Assembly (NCBI GenBank): GCA_001579985.1
Contig: LRSR01011356.1
Location: 1 to 21,421 of the forward strand
Origin: Hypsibius dujardini
Taxonomy: Eukaryota > Tardigrada > Eutardigrada > Parachela > Hypsibiidae
Length of the DNA stretch: 21,421 nt
Direction of reading: 5' to 3'
The notes beneath the pieces were generated by a model. That model was not told the DNA's origin, searched no databases, and saw only the letters and a program-made list of their open reading frames with translations. A program made the position numbers and the translations under genes. This document shows positions 1 to 7,928 of this stretch, in pieces; the first letter of the stretch is position 1, and the number at the start of each line of letters is the position of its first letter.

Positions 1-60
1 ACGTTATTAATATTCACTGAGCATTAAATAAAAAATCAGTAAATGATTAGTATTTTAGAT

Positions 61-307
61 AGGGGCGGGGCAGGAATACACTCAGGCAATCAACCAATCA
101 ACCATTGGAGCTTAGGAGCAACCGGAGCGTAGTTGATTGGTTGATTGTTCAGCGGTAATTGATTGATTGATTCTTCAGCGGGGTTGATTGATTGATTGGT
201 TGATTGTTTAGCGCGGTTGATTGGTTGATTGTTCAATTATTACCCCTGCCCCGCCCCTTTTATCCATTTCCAGGACCCTCCGTTAGATTAAATTCTGTCG
301 CTTACTG
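61..307. mobile_element. Family A MITE, copy 1 (left end truncated)
   Basis: Foldback element with a GC-rich subterminal block (GGGGCGGGGCAGG at the left, CCTGCCCCGCCCC at the right) enclosing many ATCA/GATT units. The right end runs GGACCCTCCGTTAGATTAAA and finishes CGCTTACTG directly before TA. The matching outer left end (CAGTAAGCG and about 45 bp more) is missing, so this copy is truncated. It lies in the intron upstream of the homeobox exon. CAGT/ACTG ends next to TA suggest mobilisation by a Tc1/mariner-type transposase (inference). Confidence 0.75.
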
Positions 308-518
308 TACGTATATAAATATAAACACGATTGTATGTAATATTGTGGAATTCTAGAGATGTAGAAATTTGTAATAATAAAAGTAATTTTTATGATCCAC
401 TAAAGCACTAAAAAATTAATAAAAAAATTGGTTATGCTTCTTGTAAATAAGAATTTTTTTAATAGTATCATTTGAGATGCTGTGAAACAGTTTTGTTAGA
501 TGCTGCGGCCTTTTTCAG

Positions 519-832
519 ACCCTCCCACGGACTGCCGTGGAAGCGCCCGCTCAGGTTATCACAATCCTGACCTTCCGAATATCGTGCAGCGGGTGCCACT
601 TGCGGTGTCCTACCGAAAAAGTGACCATCCAAAGGACGCATCCTCAAAAGCGTCGTACCACGACCAGGATTCGCCGGTCAGTCGTCACGGAAAAAGAAAG
701 AAGACATGGACGCGCGCGGTCTTCTCCAGCCTCCAACGGAAAGGTCTTGAGCGCAGCTTCTTTGCGCAGCAATATATCAGCAAGAAGGACCGCCGGAAAT
801 TGGCCGCCACCCTCGGACTAAGCGACTCTCAA
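519..832 (+). CDS. HLX: HLX/H2.0-type homeobox protein, internal exon with homeodomain residues 1 to about 44
   Basis: Internal coding exon of a homeodomain transcription factor of the H2.0/HLX class (nuclear, sequence-specific DNA binding). It follows a good acceptor (CTTTTTCAG ending at 518) and ends at a strong GTAAGT donor at 833. The exon enters with two bases of a split codon. After about 60 low-complexity residues comes the N-terminal arm and helices 1-2: KKTWTRAVFSSLQRKGLE, then the stretch ending KLAATLGLSDSQ. The Trp in the arm and the SLQRKGLE block match HLX rather than DBX, the next closest class. The exon closes after Gln44 in phase 0, a common homeobox intron position. Helix 3 (VKVWFQNRR) should start the next exon, but I cannot find it in this window. 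Upstream exons lie outside the window. The identity is firm; whether the gene is intact is unknown. Confidence 0.85.
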
Positions 833-861
833 GTAAGTGACACACTAGAAATATCAATACA

Positions 862-1165
862 CAATAAGCGACAGAATTTAATCTGACGGAGGGTCTCGGA
901 AATGGACAAAGGAGCGGGGCAGGGGTAATACTTAAACAATCAACCAATCAACCCCCTGAATAATCAACCAATCAACCCCGCTGAACAATCTGCCACTCAA
1001 GTCCGCTCCGATTGCCACCGCGCTCCGCTGATTGATTAGTTGATTTAGCTTGGGAGCAATCCGAATTGAGTTGATTGGTTGATTGTTCAATTATTACCCC
1101 TGTCCCGCCCCTTTTGCCCATTTCCAGGACCCTCCATTAGATTAAATTTTTCCGCTTACTACTGT
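862..1165. mobile_element. Family A MITE, copy 2
   Basis: Both ends are present. The left end starts CAATAAGCGACAG, then TTAATCTGACGGAGGGTC, then the GGGGCAGGGG block. The right end is the inverted equivalent (CCCCTGTCCCGCCCC, then GGACCCTCCATTAGATTAAA, then CCGCTTACTACTG next to TA). The core is AATC/GATT-rich. It begins only 29 bp after the homeobox exon's splice donor. Confidence 0.8.
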
Positions 1166-1663
1166 ACTTATTGTTACTTAGTAAGCTTTATTCAAGAATT
1201 GCCGAATGGGGAACGTTTTGTTCACTCGGCGGTCTTTTGTTCTTTTTATAGGTTCGGATTTGGTATGCGAACCGAAGAATGAAAAACAAGAAAACTCCCA
1301 AAAATAACTGTCCATAGTGCAGTTGCACGAGTACGATATTGTTTTTTTTTCTGTCATAGCCAATGTGTGTGAATATACATTTTAATTAATGACGGGGCAC
1401 GTCGACGTGCATTCCGTTCTCACGTTTGCACAAGTAAACGTTGCGAGCACAACAATGCACCGGGAATATGATCTACGAGGGGATATCTTGTCAGTTTTCA
1501 ATCGCCACATCACAGCACGATGATAGTTTGAAAAGGAGTAAACAAGATGAAGCTTCGTGAAAGTGGAGTGATCTACGCTGCTGCGAGTGAGAAGAACGGC
1601 GAATCAGCGAGCACCGCGGGGAGCCATGGTGAACTGTCATGATCTATGCTGTAGCTTATACAT
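1166..1663. other. No gene recognised
   Basis: No conserved coding exon, RNA gene or repeat family is evident. An open stretch near 1546-1641 (MKLRESGVIY, ending in TGA) superficially resembles the end of a homeodomain (MKWRxS) but lacks a readable helix 3, so I do not annotate it as coding. Confidence 0.5.
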
Positions 1664-1772
1664 CACGTGGCCATATTACTGGGTGGCAGAGTTCGAACCA
1701 GTCTTTGGCTGGACACAAGCAAAACTGGGTGGCCCGAGTTAGAGCCAAACACCCAGTATTGTGGCCACGTGT
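1664..1772. mobile_element. Family C foldback element with CACGTGGCC ends
   Basis: An imperfect palindrome. The left arm CACGTGGCCATATTACTGGG is mirrored by a right arm whose reverse complement reads CACGTGGCCACAATACTGGG. The interior differs from family B but the ends share CACGTGGC. It lies 12 bp from the family B copy at 1785, and both elements are preceded by CAT. The interior has a tRNA B-box-like string (GTTCGAACC), which may be chance. Confidence 0.7.
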
Positions 1773-1784
1773 GTATCTCCGCAT

Positions 1785-1902
1785 CACGTGGCAAAAACTT
1801 TGCACTAACCGAATCAAGCCCTTTCGCTCGACAACTGTGTACAACAGCCATGTAACGAGTGTAATGGCTTAACTCGTTCAGCGCAAGATTTTTGCCACGT
1901 GT
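1785..1902 (-). mobile_element. Family B foldback MITE, copy 1 (reverse orientation)
   Basis: About 118 bp, bounded by CACGTGGCAAAAACTT and the inverted GATTTTTGCCACGTG. Its reverse complement matches the copies at 2811, 3834 and 19510 across the whole length, including the AACGAGTGTAATGGCTTAAC block. Each end carries a CACGTG E-box palindrome. Confidence 0.8.
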
Positions 1903-2312
1903 GAATCGGCTTGGCCGTGTGAACCGGAGACGCGAGCGCTTCTTGACATTCGAGGGCTGGACCGCGCCGTCGGGAGCCTCATCATCAGGCCCACACTGCT
2001 GTGAGGAGAAGTATTTCTAAAGAGATTATCTTGTTATTAAGCATCCCCATCTTCCATAACCGGCTCGCACCTTCTGGGTGGCGCTGTGATGATTGCGCGG
2101 AGATTCAAGTATAGCCTCAACCTAATGGCCCACCCAAGTTGACCGCGCGAGGCGCACGCCACCCTCGCTATATCGCCCGGATCCGAGTGATGATGATGAT
2201 GAGGATCGTTTATCACCGTGAGATTTACCTGTATGTGTGTGTGCGTCTGTAGGCCCGCGTATGATTGTGACATGATCAATTACTGCTGCGCGACGAGATC
2301 TGCACAAGGTCC
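1903..2312. other. No gene recognised
   Basis: No conserved exon is seen. There is a short ATG/ATC trinucleotide run near 2188-2203 and a GT-rich stretch near 2230-2247. Open frames on both strands are short and low in complexity. Confidence 0.5.
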
Positions 2313-2550
2313 GTATGAGGCAAAGTCTGTATTTCGGCTCACCCTCCACTTGGTCAGTGAATCGGTTCACTCATGGATTCTTCTTTGCTGGCAGCTGCTT
2401 GATTGTTTGAATTTTAGAAGTGCTCTAGTGTACGAGGATATAGTACAGAAAATCAAAACAATCAAGCACCTGCCATCAAAGAGCAATCATGAGTGAGCTG
2501 ATTTATCGACCAAGTGGAGGGTGAGCCGAAAAACACACTTTGTCTCATAC
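2313..2550. mobile_element. 238-bp long-TIR MITE-like element
   Basis: The outer ends GTATGAGGCAAAGT and, inverted, GTATGAGACAAAGT continue through TTCGGCTCACCCTCCACTT in both arms and then imperfectly to the AT-rich centre, giving arms of about 110 bp. There is no internal ORF of note. It is a single copy in this window. Target duplication is unclear. Confidence 0.8.
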
Positions 2551-2810
2551 TGGCGGCAAGTTATTTTACTGAAATTGACACCGATAGAGCATCATGATCA
2601 TTAACCACAATAACAAAAGATACCATTTCGCATATATATACATCGTGTTTTTCATCTCCCAGTCGGATGTTTTAGGATGTCGATGGACAGTCGGCCCAGA
2701 TAAAATAGAAGTATACTTTACTGTAATTGTTAATGCAACGCATCAGCATGTAACTGCATCAACATTGCCTGTGAATTACCGGCATGCAGTATGTATATAC
2801 ACAGGTAGCA

Positions 2811-2920
2811 AAAATCTTGCGCTAATCGAGTTAAACTATTACACTCGTTCGTCGTATGGCTGGTGTACACGATCCCGAGTTAAAGTGCTTGATTCGGTCA
2901 GCGCAAGAATTTGCTACGTA
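2811..2920 (+). mobile_element. Family B foldback MITE, copy 2 (diverged ends)
   Basis: The interior matches the family (CTTGCGCTAATCGAGTTAAA, TTACACTCGTTCGTCG, GAGTTAAAGTGCTTGATTC, GGTCAGCGCAAGA), but the CACGTGGC ends have decayed to AGGTAGC and GCTACGT. This looks like the oldest of the four copies. Confidence 0.75.
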
Positions 2921-3004
2921 TATACCACACGCAGGTGTCTCTACAGTACACTCCATTTACATTGTCCCAACTATTCAAAAATTAATTTCACCCGACATTA
3001 TTAC

Positions 3005-3634
3005 TCAAAAAGTGTTTTCTATCTGATAGCCAGACATCTCAATCATCCTTTTCACTCGTTTCAGCCAAGCTTTGAGGATGTTTCGACAGTGTTCTAGACC
3101 AAACCTCTTCCACTTTCGTTTTGCGATCGCTACCAGTTCAGGCAAATTCTTCGCCTTGTGCCTATTGCATCGCCTCTTAAAAATCGAGTTTACACCGTAA
3201 TCCATCGAGGACAAATCGGGCGAGTTTGACATCCATTCCTCCTTCGTAATAAATTTTTTCTTCCGATATTGGAGCCACTTGACGACCGTATCTTTGACGT
3301 GAGCTCCGGCGCTGTCCATTTGGAGGATGATTTTCTTTTCCTCTCCGGATAAAGCCGCCGAGTGTCCTTTTTTGAACAGCGGTTCAAGAATGAAATCGAT
3401 TTCTTTTTCAAAACTAATTTCGCGCACTATTTTGAATTCAAAAAACCCCAACTGACGAATTTTGTATGGCCTACTACAATACATTTCGTGTGGGATGGAT
3501 GGATTGTGGATCAGCTGATCTGGTGGTAGAATTTTGGTGACAAGTTGGGACAGCGTAAATGGGCGCACTGTATCCGCGGCACTTCTGGCGGCGGCTGTTC
3601 GTAGCGCTTCGCGTTTCTTATCGCGACTGGGTTC
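3005..3634 (-). pseudogene. Tc1/mariner-type transposase remnant (C-terminal catalytic half)
   Basis: Open frame on the minus strand, from a stop at about 3635-3637 to the C-terminus at 3005. It carries two of the three mariner catalytic signatures: QMDSAGAH (second Asp) followed by VKWLQYRKK, and EEWMSNSPDLSSMDYG (the NSPDLxxxDY motif with the third Asp). A Lys/Arg-rich tail (RKWKRFGLEHCRNILKAWLK) follows, as in intact mariner proteins. The first catalytic Asp block (DEKW-like) and the N-terminal helix-turn-helix DNA-binding domain are absent, and no Met start precedes the frame. It is therefore a truncated, inactive copy. Flanking stretches near 2944 (CAGTACACTCC) and, inverted, near 3816 (TAGTACCCTC) may be worn terminal repeats, which would make the element about 0.87 kb. 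The open frame has survived over roughly 200 codons despite the truncation. Confidence 0.75.
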
Positions 3635-3833
3635 TTAAACGGAAGCGTTAAGAGACCAGTGGCAAGTGATTTCTGTTTAAAATGCACTGGCCTTTGCTTG
3701 CCCTCGCTCACCATATCATTAACCTAATAGCACGGTTACCTAGAGTAAGACCGTTCCATTCTACGGTAAAAGCCGTCCAGAAGCAGTAGCATGATGACAA
3801 CTGTGAGAGGGTACTATAATACATACGTGGCAA

Positions 3834-3943
3834 ACACCTTACGCTAACCGAGTTGAGCCATTACACTCGTTCGTCGCAAGGCTGTTGTAAACAGTTCCTA
3901 GTTAAAGTGCTTAATTCGGTCAGCGCAAGGTATTTGTCACGTG
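3834..3943 (+). mobile_element. Family B foldback MITE, copy 3
   Basis: Runs from ACGTGGCAAACACCTTACGC to GGTATTTGTCACGTG. It shares CCGAGTTGAGCCATTACACT and AGTGCTTAATTCGGTCAGCG with the other copies. It lies just outside the putative right end of the mariner remnant, so copies 2 and 3 bracket it. Confidence 0.8.
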
Positions 3944-4631
3944 TGTTCTATGCATCCGGCATAGCTCCAATAATAGTTCACAGAGCCCGTAAACCGCTCA
4001 CTCCGTTTATGATGTTGCAATATCAGGTCCACTCTGTTCAGGGTCACCACCGTGGACTGTCGCAAAAGACGATCACGCGTCCTTATCTCTAGTGTGTCCA
4101 GATTTGTAATACGACTACTGACAGTGAGTACCCTCTGCGCCCGCCGCGCCACCTGCCGTTATATATATCAAATTTACTAATCAATCAATCTACTGCCTCT
4201 CTTTTCGAGCCATGTCGGTACACTAGAGGAAGATGCCAAATTGAATATGCGGTAATCACTAGGTTTTATTGCGTTGCTTTTGGCTCTCTCCCTGAACCAC
4301 AAAGTGAGTTCCAACGAAAACTCGAAATGAGTTTTTACCACAACAGGTTTTGAACGTCGTTCCTGCTTCTTCAACTATTTTTTATTACGCATTCTGTTGT
4401 TTTGGCCTGGCAAATTTAGTTTTCAATCTGTATCTGTCTTCAACACCACCAGGAGTGAATGTTTCGCAGTGGACGACCTTCCACTGGGTGAAAGGAATAT
4501 TAATGTCTTCCTGAAAAGAAAATTTCTGCTGTTCCGCACTATACATTCGAGAGGAGCTTTTTCTGTGCAACTTGCAAGGTTTCGGATCAGGGTTTGGGAT
4601 CGTTGTGAGCGAGGGAACAGCTGGCTGGTGA
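3944..4631 (+). promoter_or_regulatory. SIAH upstream region and probable 5' UTR
   Basis: About 690 bp between the last MITE and the SIAH start codon. The part after about 4400 probably belongs to the first SIAH exon, because it runs without an acceptor into 4632. No TATA box or initiator stands out. A 153-codon open frame on the opposite strand (4385-4846) overlaps it but has no recognisable domain. Confidence 0.4.
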
Positions 4632-5857
4632 ATGATGCCGAGTGGTGCGTTTACGGGAGGAGGCAGGCTGGCGCCGCGTGGTCGCTCATCCCAGCTCCTC
4701 CCAAACCTGCGTAAGTGTTTTTTCATCTTTATTGTTGAAGACGAATTCGTTTCAATATGAGATGTCAGCGATGGAGGTTGTTGAATAAAACGTGAGATTA
4801 GGGGAATTGAATTTGATTTTTCGGATTTGATTTTTCGACCAATCAATCAAGCTATGAATTGCTTGTTTGTTTCCTTGGTTCTGTATGGCAATTTCCTCAA
4901 ATCAAGCCAATCAATGAACGAACTGCGTTTGACGTTTTTCGGTCAATCGATGGAACAATGAAGTGTTTGTTTCATTCGTTTGTTCTGTATAGCTATTTCC
5001 TCAGATTTAGCCAATCAACGGAGGTATTGGATTAAATTTTTTGGTCAGTTAATCAAGCTATGAATTGCTGGTTTCACTCGTTGGTTCTGTGTGGCCATTT
5101 CAGCAAATCAAGCCAATCAATGGATCGCACTAACTTGATTGCTTGAAACATTCGTTTGACTATTTCGTAAATCGTTCGGTTAAGCAAGCTAGTGATGTAG
5201 TCAATCAGATATGTGTCCGTTATGGTATTAACGGGATATTCTGGTTTTGATTTCAGAGTCAGGAACTGGTGCGAAGACAAATGTGATCCAGGCGATCTCC
5301 AACACGGCAGCGGTGTCCCCCACGACCGCGTTCCCCTCTTCCGCTAGCAGCAGTAATACTGCAGTGAACAGCGACGACCTTGTTGGATTATTCGAGTGCC
5401 CTGGTAAGGATGAAAGCATTGGTTCTGGCAGTCATGATGTTGGTGTTGTTACTTGCTAAACTTCGCGCCTGTTTTGTTTTAGTCTGCTTCGACTATGCCA
5501 TTCCTCCTCTTCTGCAGGTAAATATTGGGACGAAATTCTTTTGTCGTAGGATGATGGCTGTGGTCGTTCTGACATACTTGACTGTCAAAATACCGCGGCA
5601 ACTTGCTAACGATTGGACTTTTTCCCCTTTGGTGGCTTATAGTGTCAAAGTGGACACATGGTCTGCCAACCATGCAGAGAGAAACTCTCGTTTTGCCCCA
5701 CCTGCCGAGGACCTATTGGTAAGCGAGCCGCGTCAAGTGGCCAACGGAGAACACTAGTTTCGATGGTCTAATTACAATCAATAGAACGGATTGTGATGTG
5801 ATGCAATACTGCAGGTGAAATTTCGCAAGTTTATCGAGTGCGAGCCAAAGTTTACAT

Positions 5858-5901
<44 letters not shown>

Positions 5902-7084
5902 GGCATCGCAAAAATCGGATCGATTTTCGTGCTTTTTATGAGTTTACACTGTACGGAACTTGCAGGAAATATCCGCAACCTCGCGATGGAGAAAGTAGCG
6001 TCCACCTTGTCCTTCCCCTGCCGCTATTCCAATCACGGCTGTTCCGTTACCATGTCACACACTCTGAAGCTCGCTCATGAAGAGAACTGTGAACTGCGAC
6101 CGTACAGTTGTCCGTGTCCAGGGGCGGCCTGCCGTTGGACCGGCAACTTGAGCGACGTGATCCCGCACTTGCTCGGCAGTCATAAGTCCATCACGACGCT
6201 GCAAGGTTGGTTATTAGAAAGTGCATGAATTGGCGGTACTGCCGACACCAATTACGCAGACTGCTTTCTATACTGTAGTTTGTTTACAGGAGAAGACATA
6301 GTATTTTTGGCGACTGATATTTCGCTGCCCGGTGCTGTTGACTGGGTAAGAGCAATTTATTCCGGGGCAGACCTGAAGCAGATTTTCATTGATGAACGAA
6401 CACATTTCTACGAATTGATTCATGATTTTGCTCTGGCCTCAACTGTAGGTCATGATGCAGTCCTGTTTCGGTCAACACTTCATGTTGATTCTGGAGAAGC
6501 AGGAGAAAGTGGACGGGTACGCGTGATCCGTGGACTGTGGCAGGAATTTCCTCTGCTGTACCTGCTCGAGTGCATGTCTTTATAATATATTTCTGATATA
6601 TATAATATTTCTACATGATAGGTCTACCTTCTTCTACGCGGTCGTACAATTCGTCGGCAATAGGAAGGACGCGCAGAATTTTGCATATAGGTAAACTCCA
6701 TTCCTGGTTCGCCCTTCATTCCTGGTTCGCCCTTCGTCCCAGTGGTCTTGCTCTGACGTTTTTATGTTCAGGCTGGAATTGAACGCGCACGGCAACCGTC
6801 GTAGACTCACGTGGGAAGCGAACCCGAAGTCCATCCACGAAGGCGTCTATCAAGCGCTCTTCTCCAAAGACTGCTTAATGTTTGACAGCAATATCGCAAA
6901 CTTGTTTGCTGGTAAGATTTCATTTCTAAACTTTCAAACAGGCACGGCAAAAACTAAGCTTAGTCGGCTACGAGTAATTAGCTATTGATTGATTGATTGA
7001 TTCTCCGTGCTCTTATACATTGCAGAAAACGGAAACCTCGGGATTAATGTGACCCTGACTTTCAATGGACACATGTCGCCGTGA
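4632..7084 (+). CDS. SIAH1: SIAH/seven-in-absentia RING E3 ubiquitin-protein ligase, 10 exons
   Basis: E3 ligase of the SINA/SIAH family, which passes ubiquitin from E2 enzymes to bound substrates for proteasomal degradation. My exons: 4632-4710, 5257-5403, 5483-5517, 5643-5718, 5966-6205, 6290-6345, 6449-6516, 6622-6690, 6772-6911, 7026-7084 (969 nt, 322 aa; SIAH proteins are about 280-325). All introns are GT-AG and phases agree. The start is ATGATG at 4632, directly after an in-frame TGA. A Ser/Ala/Thr-rich N-terminus of about 70 residues leads to the C3HC4 RING: C74/C77 (FECPVCFDY), C88, H92 (QCQSGHMVC), C95, C98, C105 and C108 (FCPTCRGP). The SIAH-type zinc-finger pair follows ([30 protein letters not shown]), then the substrate-binding domain ([49 protein letters not shown]). 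The C-terminus ends FNGHMSP instead of the common short ISMC-type tail. A 35-bp microexon splits the RING. Confidence 0.95.
4826..5133 (+). repeat. About 102-bp degenerate tandem repeat, three units, in SIAH intron 1
   Basis: Units begin near 4826, 4930 and 5034. They share GCTATGAATTGCTTGTTTG (or a variant), then TTGGTTCTGTATGGC, ATTTCCTCAAATCAAGCC and AATCAATG. Units 1 and 3 resemble each other more than either does unit 2. Confidence 0.75.
5857..5902 (+). repeat. (GACA)n microsatellite in SIAH intron 4
   Basis: About eleven near-perfect GACA units in the 247-bp intron between 5718 and 5966. On the transcribed sense strand it reads GACA, opposite to the CTGT arrays in the neighbouring genes. 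Confidence 0.95.
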
Positions 7085-7159
7085 AGTGTGTGATCCTCTC
7101 CTCCGGGCCATTGTGTTTTCCTCATTACTTTCGGCTTATCCATCGCACTAATACAAATT

Positions 7160-7165
7160 TTTATT
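7160..7165 (-). terminator. Candidate TIMM21 polyadenylation signal AATAAA
   Basis: TTTATT on the plus strand reads AATAAA on the minus strand, about 335 nt beyond the TIMM21 stop codon. I saw no nearer canonical hexamer. If both this site and the SIAH site at 7444 are used, the two transcripts overlap antisense by about 280 nt. Confidence 0.35.
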
Positions 7166-7191
7166 TAGTTTTGTTGCTTGATTTTTAACGG

Positions 7192-7283
7192 ACGCGCTGC
7201 GTGTGCGCTGCGTGCGCGCTGTGCATGCGTGTGCGCTGTGCGCTGTGCATGGGCTGCGTGTGCGCTGTGCATGCACTGCGCGT
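7192..7283. repeat. Alternating purine-pyrimidine GTGCGC/GTGCATGC tract
   Basis: Tandem variants of GTGCGCTGTGCATG with long runs of strict purine-pyrimidine alternation, the composition that favours Z-DNA. It lies between the convergent 3' ends of SIAH and TIMM21. Confidence 0.75.
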
Positions 7284-7443
7284 GATAATTTATTTGATCT
7301 GTTGAGACTCACTACTTGCTCCCCACATGTGAGGCAACACGATAAACACTTCAGCCACAACCATTCTAGAACTAAGTTGCTAAAAGTCAGTGAAGGCTTG
7401 TGCAGTGTGCTACAATGTACATGCTGCATGTGAGGAGGAAGAT

Positions 7444-7449
7444 AATAAA
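7444..7449 (+). terminator. Candidate SIAH polyadenylation signal AATAAA
   Basis: The first canonical AATAAA on the plus strand downstream of the SIAH stop at 7084, about 360 bp away. It is 52 bp from the TIMM21 stop, so the 3' UTRs of the convergent genes would nearly meet. A candidate only. Confidence 0.4.
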
Positions 7450-7500
7450 GAGCAAGAAAACATGAAATCAAAACTGAGATGGCGCTACCTGGCAAAACTG

Positions 7501-7883
7501 TCATGAAAAGAGAGATGATGAAAAAGATGGCTGAGCTGGTGCGAGCAGGGAGAAACGTTCCCGTCTGTCATCCGTCTCGAAAATTAGGTTTCGGTAGGTT
7601 CCAGCGCTTACGTCCTTCTCGACGTATACTAAACGAAAAATGTATAAATGAAGTTACGATATATGAAAGGAGCGATTGCCAGTAAGCCAGACAGAGAAGC
7701 GGCAGATAATTATATAGAAAGACAGACAGGTCGGTAGGCAGGCAGACAGATATATAGGAAGACAGACAGGTCGGTAGGCAGGCAGGCAGACAGACAAACA
7801 GACAGACAGACAAACAGACAGACAGGTAGGCAGGCAGACAGACAGACAAACAGACAAACAGAAAAACAGATAGACAGACAGAC

Positions 7884-7928
<45 letters not shown>

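Noticed and set aside
4385-4846. 153-codon antisense frame with AATAAA overlapping its stop codon
   Set aside because: No recognisable domain. It overlaps the first SIAH exon, whose in-frame splice to the RING exon is better supported.
7479-7685. Plus-strand 68-codon frame with a good start context
   Set aside because: It is the complement of the last TIMM21 exon, which has family alignment and matching splice phases.
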